Positions 56,062-63,776 of a stretch of 64,000 nt of DNA are shown here, piece after piece (position 1 is the stretch's first letter; each line of letters opens with the position of its first letter). Position numbers and translations under genes: made by a program. The notes under the pieces are model-generated. The model was given only the letters and a program-made list of their open reading frames with translations. It was not told the origin of the DNA and searched no databases. Origin of the DNA: Streptococcus sp. SN-1 (GTDB lineage: Bacteria > Bacillota > Bacilli > Lactobacillales > Streptococcaceae). The stretch is from assembly GCF_041154385.1 (NCBI RefSeq), contig NZ_AP028929.1:248001-312000 (forward strand), read 5' to 3'.

Positions 56062-56184
56062 CAGTAAATAATCCCCTTTTTGGAACTTTCTATTGAAAAC
56101 AGTATAATTTTATTCCTTATCTTGATTTTAGAATAAAAATCTACTAAAAACAGTAGTTTTTCCCAAAAATGGAGAAATTTAAGT

Positions 56185-56190
56185 TATAAT
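56185..56190 (+). promoter_or_regulatory. Candidate -10 of the Rgg gene
   Basis: TATAAT at 56185-56190, 28 nt before ATG 56219; the -35 is weak. Confidence 0.45.
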
Positions 56191-56218
56191 AAAACCAATA
56201 AAACTCAAGGAGACTATC

Positions 56219-57148
56219 ATGGAATTCAAACACTATGGAGAAATTATCCACAAAATCCGTCAAGATCGTAATATGACCCTCAAAGAGGCTGCTGGAGATG
56301 TCATTACTCCCAATAACCTCAGTCGCTTTGAAAAAGGATTATCTTCTATCAAAGTCGATACTTTTTTTGAAATTTTGAGTAGATTTAATTTAGATGGAGA
56401 CGACTTTAATGAAGTTCTTCATATTCAAGATGAGAATGCCCAAAGAGCAAAGCAAATTATAAATGCATTAATTAAAAATGATAGAATAAAAGCTAGACAA
56501 ATACTAGGAAAGAAAAGTGACTGGGGAAATATCATAGACTATTACACACTAAAATTAGCTATTTTACAAACTCAAGGAAAGAAAATAGATGAATTGGCTC
56601 CTGATGAAGTAGAAGCTATTCATTACTTGGTCGACTATATATTTAGTATTGATACTCTTTATATTCGTGATTTTACTGTTATTGAAATTCTTTTGGGACA
56701 TAAGGTTCAATGTTTTGAGTTAAAATTCCTTGAATACCTCGAAAAGATAATTCTTAAAGGATTGGAAGAAACTAAGTATGTAACTTATGATTTTCCTTAC
56801 AGATATGCTATTACTGGAATGTTTTTAGTTAGAACATATTCTCGCTATGGCTATTATGATAAAGCTGAAAAACTCATCTATAAGTTGAAGATAAATATAT
56901 CTGAAAAATTCTCTCTTGAGTATTCAATATATCCCCTAATTTATTTAAACATATTCGAAGTTTTCAATCTACTACGACAAAATAATCCTAAGGCGATTGA
57001 ACTAGCTAATACTGTTCTTCACTACATTGATGCCCAAAACAACCTCTTCCCACTAGCAAAGATGTTTGAAGAAAAGAACACATTCGTCAAAGAAGTTCAA
57101 CGACTAAATAAAACTGGCATTCCATTCCCTACGGAAGATGAAGAATAA
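56219..57148 (+). CDS. Rgg/GadR/MutR-family transcriptional regulator
   Basis: The 309-residue protein has an N-terminal XRE helix-turn-helix (about 5-62: IIHKIRQDRNMTLKEAAGDVITPNNLSRFEKGLSSIKVDTFFEIL) and a long all-helical repeat domain that in Rgg proteins binds short peptide pheromones. AAGGAG precedes the start. It is divergent from the SEC10-like surface protein operon and is the obvious candidate regulator. No short hydrophobic peptide gene was seen next to it, so it may act as a stand-alone regulator or use a peptide from elsewhere. Confidence 0.88.
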   Translation: MEFKHYGEIIHKIRQDRNMTLKEAAGDVITPNNLSRFEKGLSSIKVDTFFEILSRFNLDGDDFNEVLHIQDENAQRAKQIINALIKNDRIKARQILGKKSDWGNIIDYYTLKLAILQTQGKKIDELAPDEVEAIHYLVDYIFSIDTLYIRDFTVIEILLGHKVQCFELKFLEYLEKIILKGLEETKYVTYDFPYRYAITGMFLVRTYSRYGYYDKAEKLIYKLKINISEKFSLEYSIYPLIYLNIFEVFNLLRQNNPKAIELANTVLHYIDAQNNLFPLAKMFEEKNTFVKEVQRLNKTGIPFPTEDEE

Positions 57149-57186
57149 CTATTAACACCAGTTTAGAGCAACATGTTTATAACTTC

Positions 57187-57224
57187 AAAAGCACCAAAGT
57201 CACTTTAGACTCTGGTGCTTTTTT
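57187..57224 (+). terminator. Terminator after the Rgg gene
   Basis: AAAAGCACCA ... TGGTGCTTTTTT hairpin. Confidence 0.75.
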
Positions 57225-57238
57225 GACTTGATTTTAAA

Positions 57239-57270
57239 GAAAAAAACTCACCAAGCTTAGTTGATGAGTT
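57239..57270 (-). terminator. Terminator of the decayed permease gene
   Basis: On the minus strand, AACTCATCAA / TTGGTGAGTT followed by TTTTT; it lies 6 nt past the fragment's stop. Confidence 0.7.
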
Positions 57271-57276
57271 CTTAAT

Positions 57277-57588
57277 CTATTTTCTAAATTTCCACTGGCT
57301 ATAAATCCCAAAACCGATAATCCAGATAGCTGATCCGATTGCTCCTACAAAGGTAGACTCTTGTAAAAAGAGGGTTACAAAGACAAAGACAAAGAAAAGC
57401 ATAGTTAAGGGATTTAGGAAACGATAATGGGGCATGAGATAGCCATCCGCCATAAAGTCCTGCGACTTGCGGTATTTAAGGTGAGCCACCATAATCAAGA
57501 TATAAATGGCGATATAGACACCTGATGATGATGCCGTAATCAAGACAAAGGCATCCGAAACTCCTGGCAAGACCTGACGTGGATTTTG
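57277..57588 (-). pseudogene. Amino acid permease (APC family), C-terminal fragment
   Basis: Only about 103 codons remain, equivalent to the last three membrane segments of an APC-type amino acid permease (LPGVSDAFVLITASSSGVYIAIYI, then YLMPHYRFLNPLTMLFFVFVFVTLF). The frame meets a TGA at 57589-57591 on its upstream side, and the sequence beyond is AT-rich and unlike a permease. The original terminator is kept. The missing N-terminal part is not found on the far side of the element. The junction near 57589 marks an insertion or deletion. Confidence 0.75.
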
Positions 57589-57730
57589 TCAATTATTTTT
57601 CACGAATATTACTATAGATTAAAGTTGAAAAATTTTAATTTTTTCTTTTAGAAAACAAAAAAACAGCCAAGAAAAACTCAACTGTTTGCATTTTTAATAT
57701 TGCATGAAAATTTATGCAACAACCCATTCT

Positions 57731-57780
57731 AGTTAGTTTCAGGTACCTGAAACTAACTTATCTAACGGGGCTACGCCCCG
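57731..57780 (+). other. Candidate oriT / nick region
   Basis: A perfect 28-bp palindrome (57731-57758; AGTTAGTTTC to GAAACTAACT around AGGTACCT) is followed 7 nt later by the hairpin CGGGGC-TAC-GCCCCG (57766-57780). Palindrome plus GC hairpin with a short exposed loop is typical of sites cut by HUH relaxases or Rep proteins. Confidence 0.5.
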
Positions 57781-57823
57781 ACTCCCCTTTTTCTTTATGA
57801 AAAAAATTTTTTTCTTATCTCTT

Positions 57824-58007
<184 letters not shown>

Positions 58008-58027
58008 GTCATGAGATAAATCAACAT

Positions 58028-58048
58028 ATAGTTGTTAAATACAACTAT
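58028..58048 (+). promoter_or_regulatory. Operator-like inverted repeat before the transfer genes
   Basis: ATAGTTGT-TAAAT-ACAACTAT, a perfect 8-bp inverted repeat 52 nt upstream of ATG 58101. Confidence 0.45.
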
Positions 58049-58100
58049 TACTCCTGTAGAATAAAAATTATTCTCCTCCTTAATAAGAAAGGTCAAAAAT

Positions 58101-58424
58101 ATGACATTCACAGTCAAATCATCAAGCTATTATAGCTCAGAAAATGCTGAGAAACTTCTTGGAAATGAAACAACTTATATTGTAGGACTGCAAATAGAAA
58201 CACAGTATGAATATAAAGACGATAAGCGGACAGATAAAGTTATTGGTTATCAGATTTGGATTGCTACGGATACTCATAATCCTTTTAAAGTGAAGTTCCT
58301 TCCAGATAACAAACCAGATTTATCTGAATTTAACATTGGTGAGAAAATAGCATTTGATAAATTAGAAGCAATTCAGATTAAATCAAATGCGTATTTCCGT
58401 GCCACAGGCATTCACAAAGCTTAG
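58101..58424 (+). CDS. Small conserved-type protein at the head of the transfer module
   Basis: The 107-residue product appears soluble and beta-rich, with no membrane segment. Its position, directly before the FtsK/TcpA-like gene (10-nt gap), is that of the YdcP/DUF961 proteins (Orf22/Orf23) of Tn916-like elements, but the sequence similarity is not clear to me. AAGAAAGG precedes ATG 58101. It may act as an accessory DNA-binding factor in transfer; this is inference from position. Confidence 0.6.
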   Translation: MTFTVKSSSYYSSENAEKLLGNETTYIVGLQIETQYEYKDDKRTDKVIGYQIWIATDTHNPFKVKFLPDNKPDLSEFNIGEKIAFDKLEAIQIKSNAYFRATGIHKA

Positions 58425-58434
58425 GGGGTAGTTT

Positions 58435-59544
58435 ATGACTATCCCTATTAAAATGCCTATGTCTGAAAATGAATTAGCTAAATTCATTACAAGCAATCTC
58501 AACAATACACTAGATATCAACGGAGAAACGAGCTTTACAAACTCTTTCTCCATTTCTTTAGAGGCAGAAGATAAGGGAATGTTTTTCATTCCCAATCTTC
58601 CTGTTTCCTATGTTTTAGATAAAAATCTGTATTTTAAGATAGCAGATATCTGTTCTGGCATCCTTTACCCTTATAAAACGCTTATGTTACAAAGTAATGC
58701 AATTTTTATCCCCTACAAGACAGGTGACCCTAATCTTGCTAGAGGTTTTTTCTTCCCTTGGGTAAATGGTATTCCAACTCGACTAACTATTCCTGATATC
58801 CAACATTTTATAAATCAAGAAGTTAGTGAGATTAGGGTTCCGCTCATGTCAAACCAAGTTAGTATCAATCTAAATGATGTTGTTCATTTAGCTATCAGTG
58901 GTTCATCTGGTTCAGGAAAAAGTTATTTCCTAGAATACCTTATTCGGTGTATTCGGAAAATAACTGACGATATTGTAGCAGTAGACCCTAAACGTGCCGA
59001 TATTTATTCTCTAGGTCGTGAATTAAATCTGTCTGTCCTGTCTCCGAAAAGAGGGGCTAACTTAAATAGTTTTATCACAGAAGTAAATGAAATTCTGGGG
59101 GATGCTATCAATAAGATTTACGAACGTCAAGAAATACTTTTAGAAAACCCAAAAGCTACATTAAAACGCAAATATATTATCATAGATGAGCTACTTGCTC
59201 TTGTTCAGGGTTCTTCAAAACAAGCACGAGATACGTTTGCACAACTATTAGGAACTGTGGCTCTCCTAGGTCGAGCTACCAAAGTTTCACTTATCCTAGT
59301 TTCCCAACGTTTTGATGCTACCGCATTTGGAGGAAATCTAGCAGTTAGAGAACAAATTAACTGTTCTATTATTTTGGGAGAGATAAATACTAACACCACT
59401 CAGTTTTTATTGCCAAACGCTCATATTGAAAATATTGTTGTTCCTAGCGGAATAGGGACAGGAATTGTCAAATTTAGTGATGGAAAGCATGACAGCAACA
59501 TCATGCCACTCCTCACCCCATACTATAACAAGAGGTGCTTATGA
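58435..59544 (+). CDS. FtsK/SpoIIIE-type coupling ATPase (TcpA-like)
   Basis: The 369-residue protein has an FtsK/HerA-type ATPase domain: Walker [12 protein letters not shown] (about 154-164), Walker B KYIIIDELLALVQ (about 245-257) and the later LILVSQRFDA. Such proteins recruit the relaxosome to a conjugation channel (coupling protein, TcpA family) in Gram-positive elements. Here it is short and lacks obvious N-terminal membrane helices; the following gene supplies a membrane protein. AGGGGG precedes the ATG. The next gene overlaps it by 4 nt (ATGA). Confidence 0.85.
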   Translation: MTIPIKMPMSENELAKFITSNLNNTLDINGETSFTNSFSISLEAEDKGMFFIPNLPVSYVLDKNLYFKIADICSGILYPYKTLMLQSNAIFIPYKTGDPNLARGFFFPWVNGIPTRLTIPDIQHFINQEVSEIRVPLMSNQVSINLNDVVHLAISGSSGSGKSYFLEYLIRCIRKITDDIVAVDPKRADIYSLGRELNLSVLSPKRGANLNSFITEVNEILGDAINKIYERQEILLENPKATLKRKYIIIDELLALVQGSSKQARDTFAQLLGTVALLGRATKVSLILVSQRFDATAFGGNLAVREQINCSIILGEINTNTTQFLLPNAHIENIVVPSGIGTGIVKFSDGKHDSNIMPLLTPYYNKRCL

Positions 59545-60083
59545 TAAACAAGTATAATCTATTCAAAATCTTATGTATAGGAACTGTAGTAAGCTTTTTC
59601 CCTATATTTATACTTATCTTGATTCAACAGAATCTGAACATTGAAATTAATTATCAAAATGTTGTTTTTCTTTTCTATCCTTTGATAATTTTTTCAATAC
59701 TACTTTTCTCTTTTTTCCTTTATCACTGGTTTAAAAGTGATATAAAATACATGCTCAAAGGATTACGAGCAACCTACGAACTGAGAAAATTTGCCCATTT
59801 TGAATCCGATTCTATTCTCGATACTCAAAATAAACAGATTTCTACTCAAAAATCAATCGTCAACAAAGCCAATCGTTCTTTGTTAACCTTATCGATGATT
59901 TATACAGAAGATGGGGCTATATTACGGTGGAAAGTTCCAAACAATCACGAAAGTTTCTTGAAAGTACAAGAAATATTCCCTGCTATTAAAGCAAAATTAC
60001 ACACTATAGAACCCGAATTGTTCTTTACCAACATAGCGCCTAGTAACGGTCGTTGGTATCAAGCAACAGGCTCTTACAATTAA
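59541..60083 (+). CDS. Two-helix membrane protein coupled to the TcpA-like gene
   Basis: The 180-residue product has two strong membrane segments at about 8-28 and 40-64 and a cytoplasmic C-terminal domain of about 115 residues. The ATG overlaps the TcpA-like stop (ATGA), which implies coupled translation. Since the ATPase appears to lack membrane helices, this protein may anchor it; this is inference. No family recognised. A 14-bp terminator stem follows directly. Confidence 0.7.
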   Translation: MINKYNLFKILCIGTVVSFFPIFILILIQQNLNIEINYQNVVFLFYPLIIFSILLFSFFLYHWFKSDIKYMLKGLRATYELRKFAHFESDSILDTQNKQISTQKSIVNKANRSLLTLSMIYTEDGAILRWKVPNNHESFLKVQEIFPAIKAKLHTIEPELFFTNIAPSNGRWYQATGSYN

Positions 60084-60088
60084 AATCG

Positions 60089-60135
60089 GTGGAAGGACTT
60101 TGTCAAAGACAAAAAGTCCTTCCACCATTTTTTTA
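60089..60135 (+). terminator. Terminator after the membrane protein gene
   Basis: GGTGGAAGGACTTT / AAAGTCCTTCCACC perfect 14-bp stem followed by T8. Confidence 0.88.
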
Positions 60136-60142
60136 TATTACA

Positions 60143-60240
60143 AAACTGTGCCAATGATACTACTTACTCTAAATATCCTTAATACTAACAATCCTGCGAG
60201 ACTGGTCTTGGCATTGTCTCGCATTCAAACTGTGCCAATG
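60143..60240 (+). other. Repeat and stem-loop cluster upstream of rep
   Basis: AAACTGTGCCAATG occurs twice (60143-60156 and 60227-60240). Between them is the hairpin GCGAGAC-13 nt-GTCTCGC (60196-60222), whose loop holds TTGGCA, complementary to TGCCAA in the direct repeats. This may be an origin or a control element of rep. Confidence 0.5.
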
Positions 60241-60272
60241 TGCCAAAAACAAAACGAAAGGAAATTCTTGAA

Positions 60273-61469
60273 ATGTCTTCAGAGAAAAAAACAAATAAAA
60301 AAATCCCTAAACAGCGTGCAATCATGTATACACAACAAATGCGACTAGCTATTTTATCTGATTGGAAAGAAGAAATTGATAGAATCGTTAAGCTATTAGA
60401 GCCATTACTCTGGGCAGGCATTTTACATGATAAAGATGTTAATGAAGATGGAGAAACTGTAGAACCCCATATTCATCTCATGATGTATTTCAAACATGCT
60501 CGTAGCCCACATAGCATAGCTTGGGAAATTAATGAACGAAATGGTAAGCGTGAAGATTCTCAAATCGAACGATTAGAATTCTTCAAGCATCCTAATAATG
60601 GTTTTAGTTATCTTGTTCACCAAACTAAAGATGCTCAAAATAAATATCAGTACCCTATTTCGGAAGTAATAAGTAACTTTGATTTTGCTAAAAAATTAGA
60701 AAACATTCGAAAACAAGTAGAGCGAAACCAAAGTAAAAAAGAAGGGGAACTAATACGAGAATATCTAGATATGCTTTATGACGGTTTATTAACTCTAGAA
60801 GAGATTGAATCTGAGCTAACGGGAAGTCAATATGCAAAAGCAAGTACGCGACTTAAAGCTGTTGCCGAAAAAAGGCAAGAAAGATTAGGAAGAGAATTCC
60901 TGAATCGTATGAAGTATGAACAAAAGACAAAACAAGTAGTCTATATCTATGGTGAGTCTGGACTTGGTAAGACAAGACTGGCTAAGACTTATGCAGAAAA
61001 TAAAAATACCTCTTATTTTGTAACAGGCTCAAGTCGCGATCCTTTTCAGAGTTATCAAAACCAGGAAACTATCATTATTGACGAACTGCGACCAGATAGC
61101 TTTCGATATGATGACCTTTTGAAAATTCTAGACCCTTATAATTTCGATGTTTTCTTACCTTCTAGATATATAGATAAAGCATTAACCGCTGAACTAATCT
61201 TCATAACTAGCCCTTACTCACCAAAGGAGTTGTATGATAATTTTCAAACCAGTAAACGAATTGACCGTTTCGACCAGCTAGAACGACGAATACAAACAGC
61301 CATACTAGTTGAAAAGGATAATATCTTTTATACACACTATAACAATGAGAGTCGGGAATACGAAAAAGATGACAGCAACTTTTTCACGAACCCCTTTGAG
61401 TCTCAGTCAATACATCGTGCTAATAGCTTCTTCACACAGTTTGAAACAACTATTCAAAGAAAGGAATAA
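60273..61469 (+). CDS. Rep/relaxase with HUH endonuclease and SF3 helicase domains
   Basis: The 398-residue initiator has an N-terminal HUH domain: PHIHLMM (about 64-70) holds the metal-binding His pair, and GFSYLVH (about 109-115) the likely catalytic Tyr. A C-terminal superfamily 3 helicase domain has Walker A GESGLGKT (about 227-234) and Walker B IIIDEL (about 267-272). This is the layout of Rep_2/RNA_helicase-type initiators of streptococcal elements and of CRESS-DNA virus Reps. It should nick the origin and unwind DNA for rolling-circle replication or transfer. AAAGGA precedes ATG 60273; an upstream GTG 60240 lies in a repeat. Confidence 0.88.
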   Translation: MSSEKKTNKKIPKQRAIMYTQQMRLAILSDWKEEIDRIVKLLEPLLWAGILHDKDVNEDGETVEPHIHLMMYFKHARSPHSIAWEINERNGKREDSQIERLEFFKHPNNGFSYLVHQTKDAQNKYQYPISEVISNFDFAKKLENIRKQVERNQSKKEGELIREYLDMLYDGLLTLEEIESELTGSQYAKASTRLKAVAEKRQERLGREFLNRMKYEQKTKQVVYIYGESGLGKTRLAKTYAENKNTSYFVTGSSRDPFQSYQNQETIIIDELRPDSFRYDDLLKILDPYNFDVFLPSRYIDKALTAELIFITSPYSPKELYDNFQTSKRIDRFDQLERRIQTAILVEKDNIFYTHYNNESREYEKDDSNFFTNPFESQSIHRANSFFTQFETTIQRKE

Positions 61470-61474
61470 CAATA

Positions 61475-61723
61475 ATGAACTCAGAACTATTTGAAATTAA
61501 AAACCTACTACTAAATCTCTTACAAATCCTACAACAGGAAACCCACATCTTCAATTATTGTGGTCTATATACCCAAAAAGACCTGTTGAATCTCCTTCAA
61601 ATTTCTCCGAATACATTGAAATCTTGGGAAGAGAAAGGACTAAAACGACTGGAACCACCTATAGAAGGAACCAGAACTGTTTACTATAAACTTGAAAATG
61701 TTCTCCAATTCTTAGAGAAATAA
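61475..61723 (+). CDS. Excisionase-like helix-turn-helix protein
   Basis: The 82-residue protein has a MerR-type helix-turn-helix: YTQKDLLNLLQISPNTLKSWEEKGLKRLEPPIEGTRTVYYKLENVLQFLEK (about 27-82), the form typical of excisionases and element regulators. It is 5 nt after rep and upstream of the integrase gene, the usual place for Xis. It would bend the att DNA to favour excision. AAAGGA precedes the ATG. A terminator separates it from int. Confidence 0.82.
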   Translation: MNSELFEIKNLLLNLLQILQQETHIFNYCGLYTQKDLLNLLQISPNTLKSWEEKGLKRLEPPIEGTRTVYYKLENVLQFLEK

Positions 61724-61733
61724 CATGAATTAT

Positions 61734-61786
61734 GCTAAAATAGAACTGTCTGTTATGTATAGAAAATGTTCTATTTTAGCCTTTTT
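61734..61786 (+). terminator. Terminator between xis and int
   Basis: GCTAAAATAGAAC / GTTCTATTTTAGC, a perfect 13-bp stem, followed by CTTTTTATTT. Confidence 0.8.
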
Positions 61787-61815
61787 ATTTTATATCCGTA
61801 TAATGAAAGGGCATT

Positions 61816-63081
61816 ATGACATCTGAAACTATAACTTACAATAACAAAAAAGTTATTAAAAAAACAAATTCAAACGGAGAGGTTAGTTATATTTTACGAG
61901 GCCTTTACTTAGGTATCGATGAAAAAACAGGCAAACAAGTAACAACGTCTATAACAGCTAAAACACTACGGCAACTTGACCGTAAAATCCTAACGGCTAG
62001 AGTTAATTTTGAAAAAGCAGGTGGAACGAGGAAAGAAGATAAACAATTATCCACTTTTTCTGAACTTGCAGAAGAATGGTTCAATAATTATCAAGTTTGG
62101 GTTACTTCTCATAATACAATCAATAGAGTGAAGGGATACGTATATAATTACATCATCCCTGCATTCGGGGATTACATTCCTGAAAAAATCACATCTGCCG
62201 ATATTCAAAGATGGGTTAACAATCTCGCCCAAAAAGCTAGAACATCGATTGAATCAGGGAAAAAACGTGCTGAAAAAGGTAGTGCAAAAGACTTTGGAGC
62301 AGTCACTCACAAACTTAGTGATATTTTCGATTTTGGCATCACACATTTTGGATTAACTAAAAACCCAGTGAAAACTATTAAAATCCCTCCAAAGCCTAAA
62401 TTAGCTTCTCGTAGAACTATGGTCTTACATGATGAAGAATTAAAAACATGGTTAGCATTCTTAAAAACTTTACCTAATAACAGAGCTAATCGACGATTTA
62501 TTACCATCTGCAATTCCTTACTCGCTTCTGCATTGCGAATCAATGAACTTCTAGCATTAGAAATAAATGACTTGGATTTCACAAACAATGAAATTATTGT
62601 AAATAAAACATTGATGTGGAAAAGTGCCAATAAGAAACTTGGTACTAAAGGATGTATGATTTGTAAACCAACCGCAAAAACCGATTCTGGTAATCGTCAG
62701 GTTCCCGTTCCAAGCTCTACTCTCACTGACCTTAGGGATTTCTACACAGAAATGAATAACTATTTCAAAAAACAAGGTCTACCTCAATCCAAGTTAATCT
62801 TTCCAACGATTTATGGAAATTATATGTGCGATAGAAACGAACGTGCTACTTTAAAAAAACGACTAACTTCTCTTGGCTTACCTGATTACGGTTTCCATAT
62901 TTTCAGACATACTCATGCTTCAATGATGTTAAATGCTGGGGCAAACTGGAAAGAACTACAAGTTCGTATGGGACATAAATCTATCAACACAACTATGGAT
63001 ACATACGCCGAGTTAGCACCGAAGAAGAAATTAGAGGCAGTAAATATTTATTTAGATAAAATAGCTGAACTATCTACTTAA
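61816..63081 (+). CDS. int: Tyrosine recombinase (integrase) of the element
   Basis: The 421-residue integrase has an N-terminal arm-binding part (about 1-60) and a core-binding domain (about 75-150, FSELAEEWFNNYQ). The catalytic domain (about 195-410) shows the residues SALRINELLALE (Arg about 241), HIFRHTHASMM (His/Arg about 361-364), GHKS and the nucleophile in TMDTYAEL (Tyr about 396). GAAAGGG precedes ATG 61816; TATAAT (61799-61804) is too close to serve as a normal promoter. TCTCTACATTT arm-like repeats start 3 nt after the stop. Confidence 0.93.
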   Translation: MTSETITYNNKKVIKKTNSNGEVSYILRGLYLGIDEKTGKQVTTSITAKTLRQLDRKILTARVNFEKAGGTRKEDKQLSTFSELAEEWFNNYQVWVTSHNTINRVKGYVYNYIIPAFGDYIPEKITSADIQRWVNNLAQKARTSIESGKKRAEKGSAKDFGAVTHKLSDIFDFGITHFGLTKNPVKTIKIPPKPKLASRRTMVLHDEELKTWLAFLKTLPNNRANRRFITICNSLLASALRINELLALEINDLDFTNNEIIVNKTLMWKSANKKLGTKGCMICKPTAKTDSGNRQVPVPSSTLTDLRDFYTEMNNYFKKQGLPQSKLIFPTIYGNYMCDRNERATLKKRLTSLGLPDYGFHIFRHTHASMMLNAGANWKELQVRMGHKSINTTMDTYAELAPKKKLEAVNIYLDKIAELST

Positions 63082-63084
63082 TCG

Positions 63085-63110
63085 TCTCTACATTTGTCTC
63101 TACATTTTTT
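63085..63110 (+). other. Right integrase arm-type repeats (attR side)
   Basis: TCTCTACATTT at 63085-63095 and TCTCTACATTTTTT at 63097-63110, the same 12-bp spacing as the left pair. Confidence 0.55.
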
Positions 63111-63582
63111 CTTCAATAAATTATAAAGCCTTTAAAATAAAGGTTTTGAGGGGTTATATAGAACTCTGTCTACTCCTTACAGATGATAAGTCCGATTTTC
63201 AAAGCTTAAACAAGTACCTCTCACAAGAAAATCTCCTAGCAGGAAAGCCTGCTAGGAGATTTTTGATACAGGTAAATTGAGTAGTGAATCTAAATTCTAA
63301 ATTTCATGGAATTTCATGAGGTAATGAGAGGTTTAGGTCAACTTGATTTCAAAATTTTTAGGTTTAGGGATGACTATTCATATAGAGATAGGTAATTTTT
63401 CAAAGATGGTAGTCATATAGAGGACGATAGTTGTTAAGTAATGTTTTAATTGATAATAGTTGCTATTTGATGATGTTTTATGTCAAAGTAAATAAATAGG
63501 ATTTTTATTTTTGACAAATGATAACATATGATGTAATGATTTTTAGGGAAAAGCTATTTGGAATAAAGGAGTTGCTCAAATA
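63111..63582. other. Intergenic region right of the element
   Basis: It contains the weak core candidate GGTTATATAGA (63152-63162), a strong terminator and two copies of TCATATAGAG (about 63377 and 63413). No credible gene is seen on either strand. Confidence 0.45.
63227..63265 (+). terminator. Strong terminator right of the element
   Basis: AAATCTCCTAGCAGG-AAAG-CCTGCTAGGAGATTT, a 15-bp perfect stem followed by T. Before insertion it may have ended the adhesin transcript. Confidence 0.85.
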
Positions 63583-63649
63583 ACAATTCAGGATCAAAAA
63601 TAGACAGTTGAGGAGCGGAGGTGATAAATTAAATTTGCTACTGTATAAT
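63583..63649 (+). promoter_or_regulatory. BlpR/ComE-type direct repeat with -10 box
   Basis: ACAATTCAG (63583-63591), a 12-bp gap, ACAGTTGAG (63604-63612), then TATAAT (63644-63649) 31 bp further on. This is the layout of promoters bound by the LytTR response regulators ComE and BlpR. Confidence 0.65.
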
Positions 63650-63720
63650 GGATTTATCACTAAAAACGCTCCAGGCCATATTTTACACAGCAATAGTCTT
63701 ATAAAAATGGACATAAGCTA

Positions 63721-63749
63721 TTGTAAAGGCTATCAAAAAGGAGTATAAT
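63721..63749 (+). promoter_or_regulatory. Second promoter before the ABC gene
   Basis: TTGTAA (63721-63726), a 17-bp spacer and TATAAT (63744-63749), 27 nt upstream of ATG 63777. Confidence 0.65.
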
Positions 63750-63776
63750 GAGTGCAAGACATTTCGGAGGTGAAAG

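Noticed and set aside
60100-60348. 82-codon frame between the membrane protein gene and rep
   Set aside because: It begins in the terminator stem, runs through the repeat cluster and overlaps rep in another frame; composition is not protein-like.
61799-61804. TATAAT as the integrase promoter
   Set aside because: It directly abuts the GAAAGGG ribosome site, so transcription would start inside or after it.
63111-63280. Gene fragment interrupted by the element on its right side
   Set aside because: A frame of about 40 codons can be read through the terminator stem, but it has no recognisable family and the hairpin explains the sequence better.
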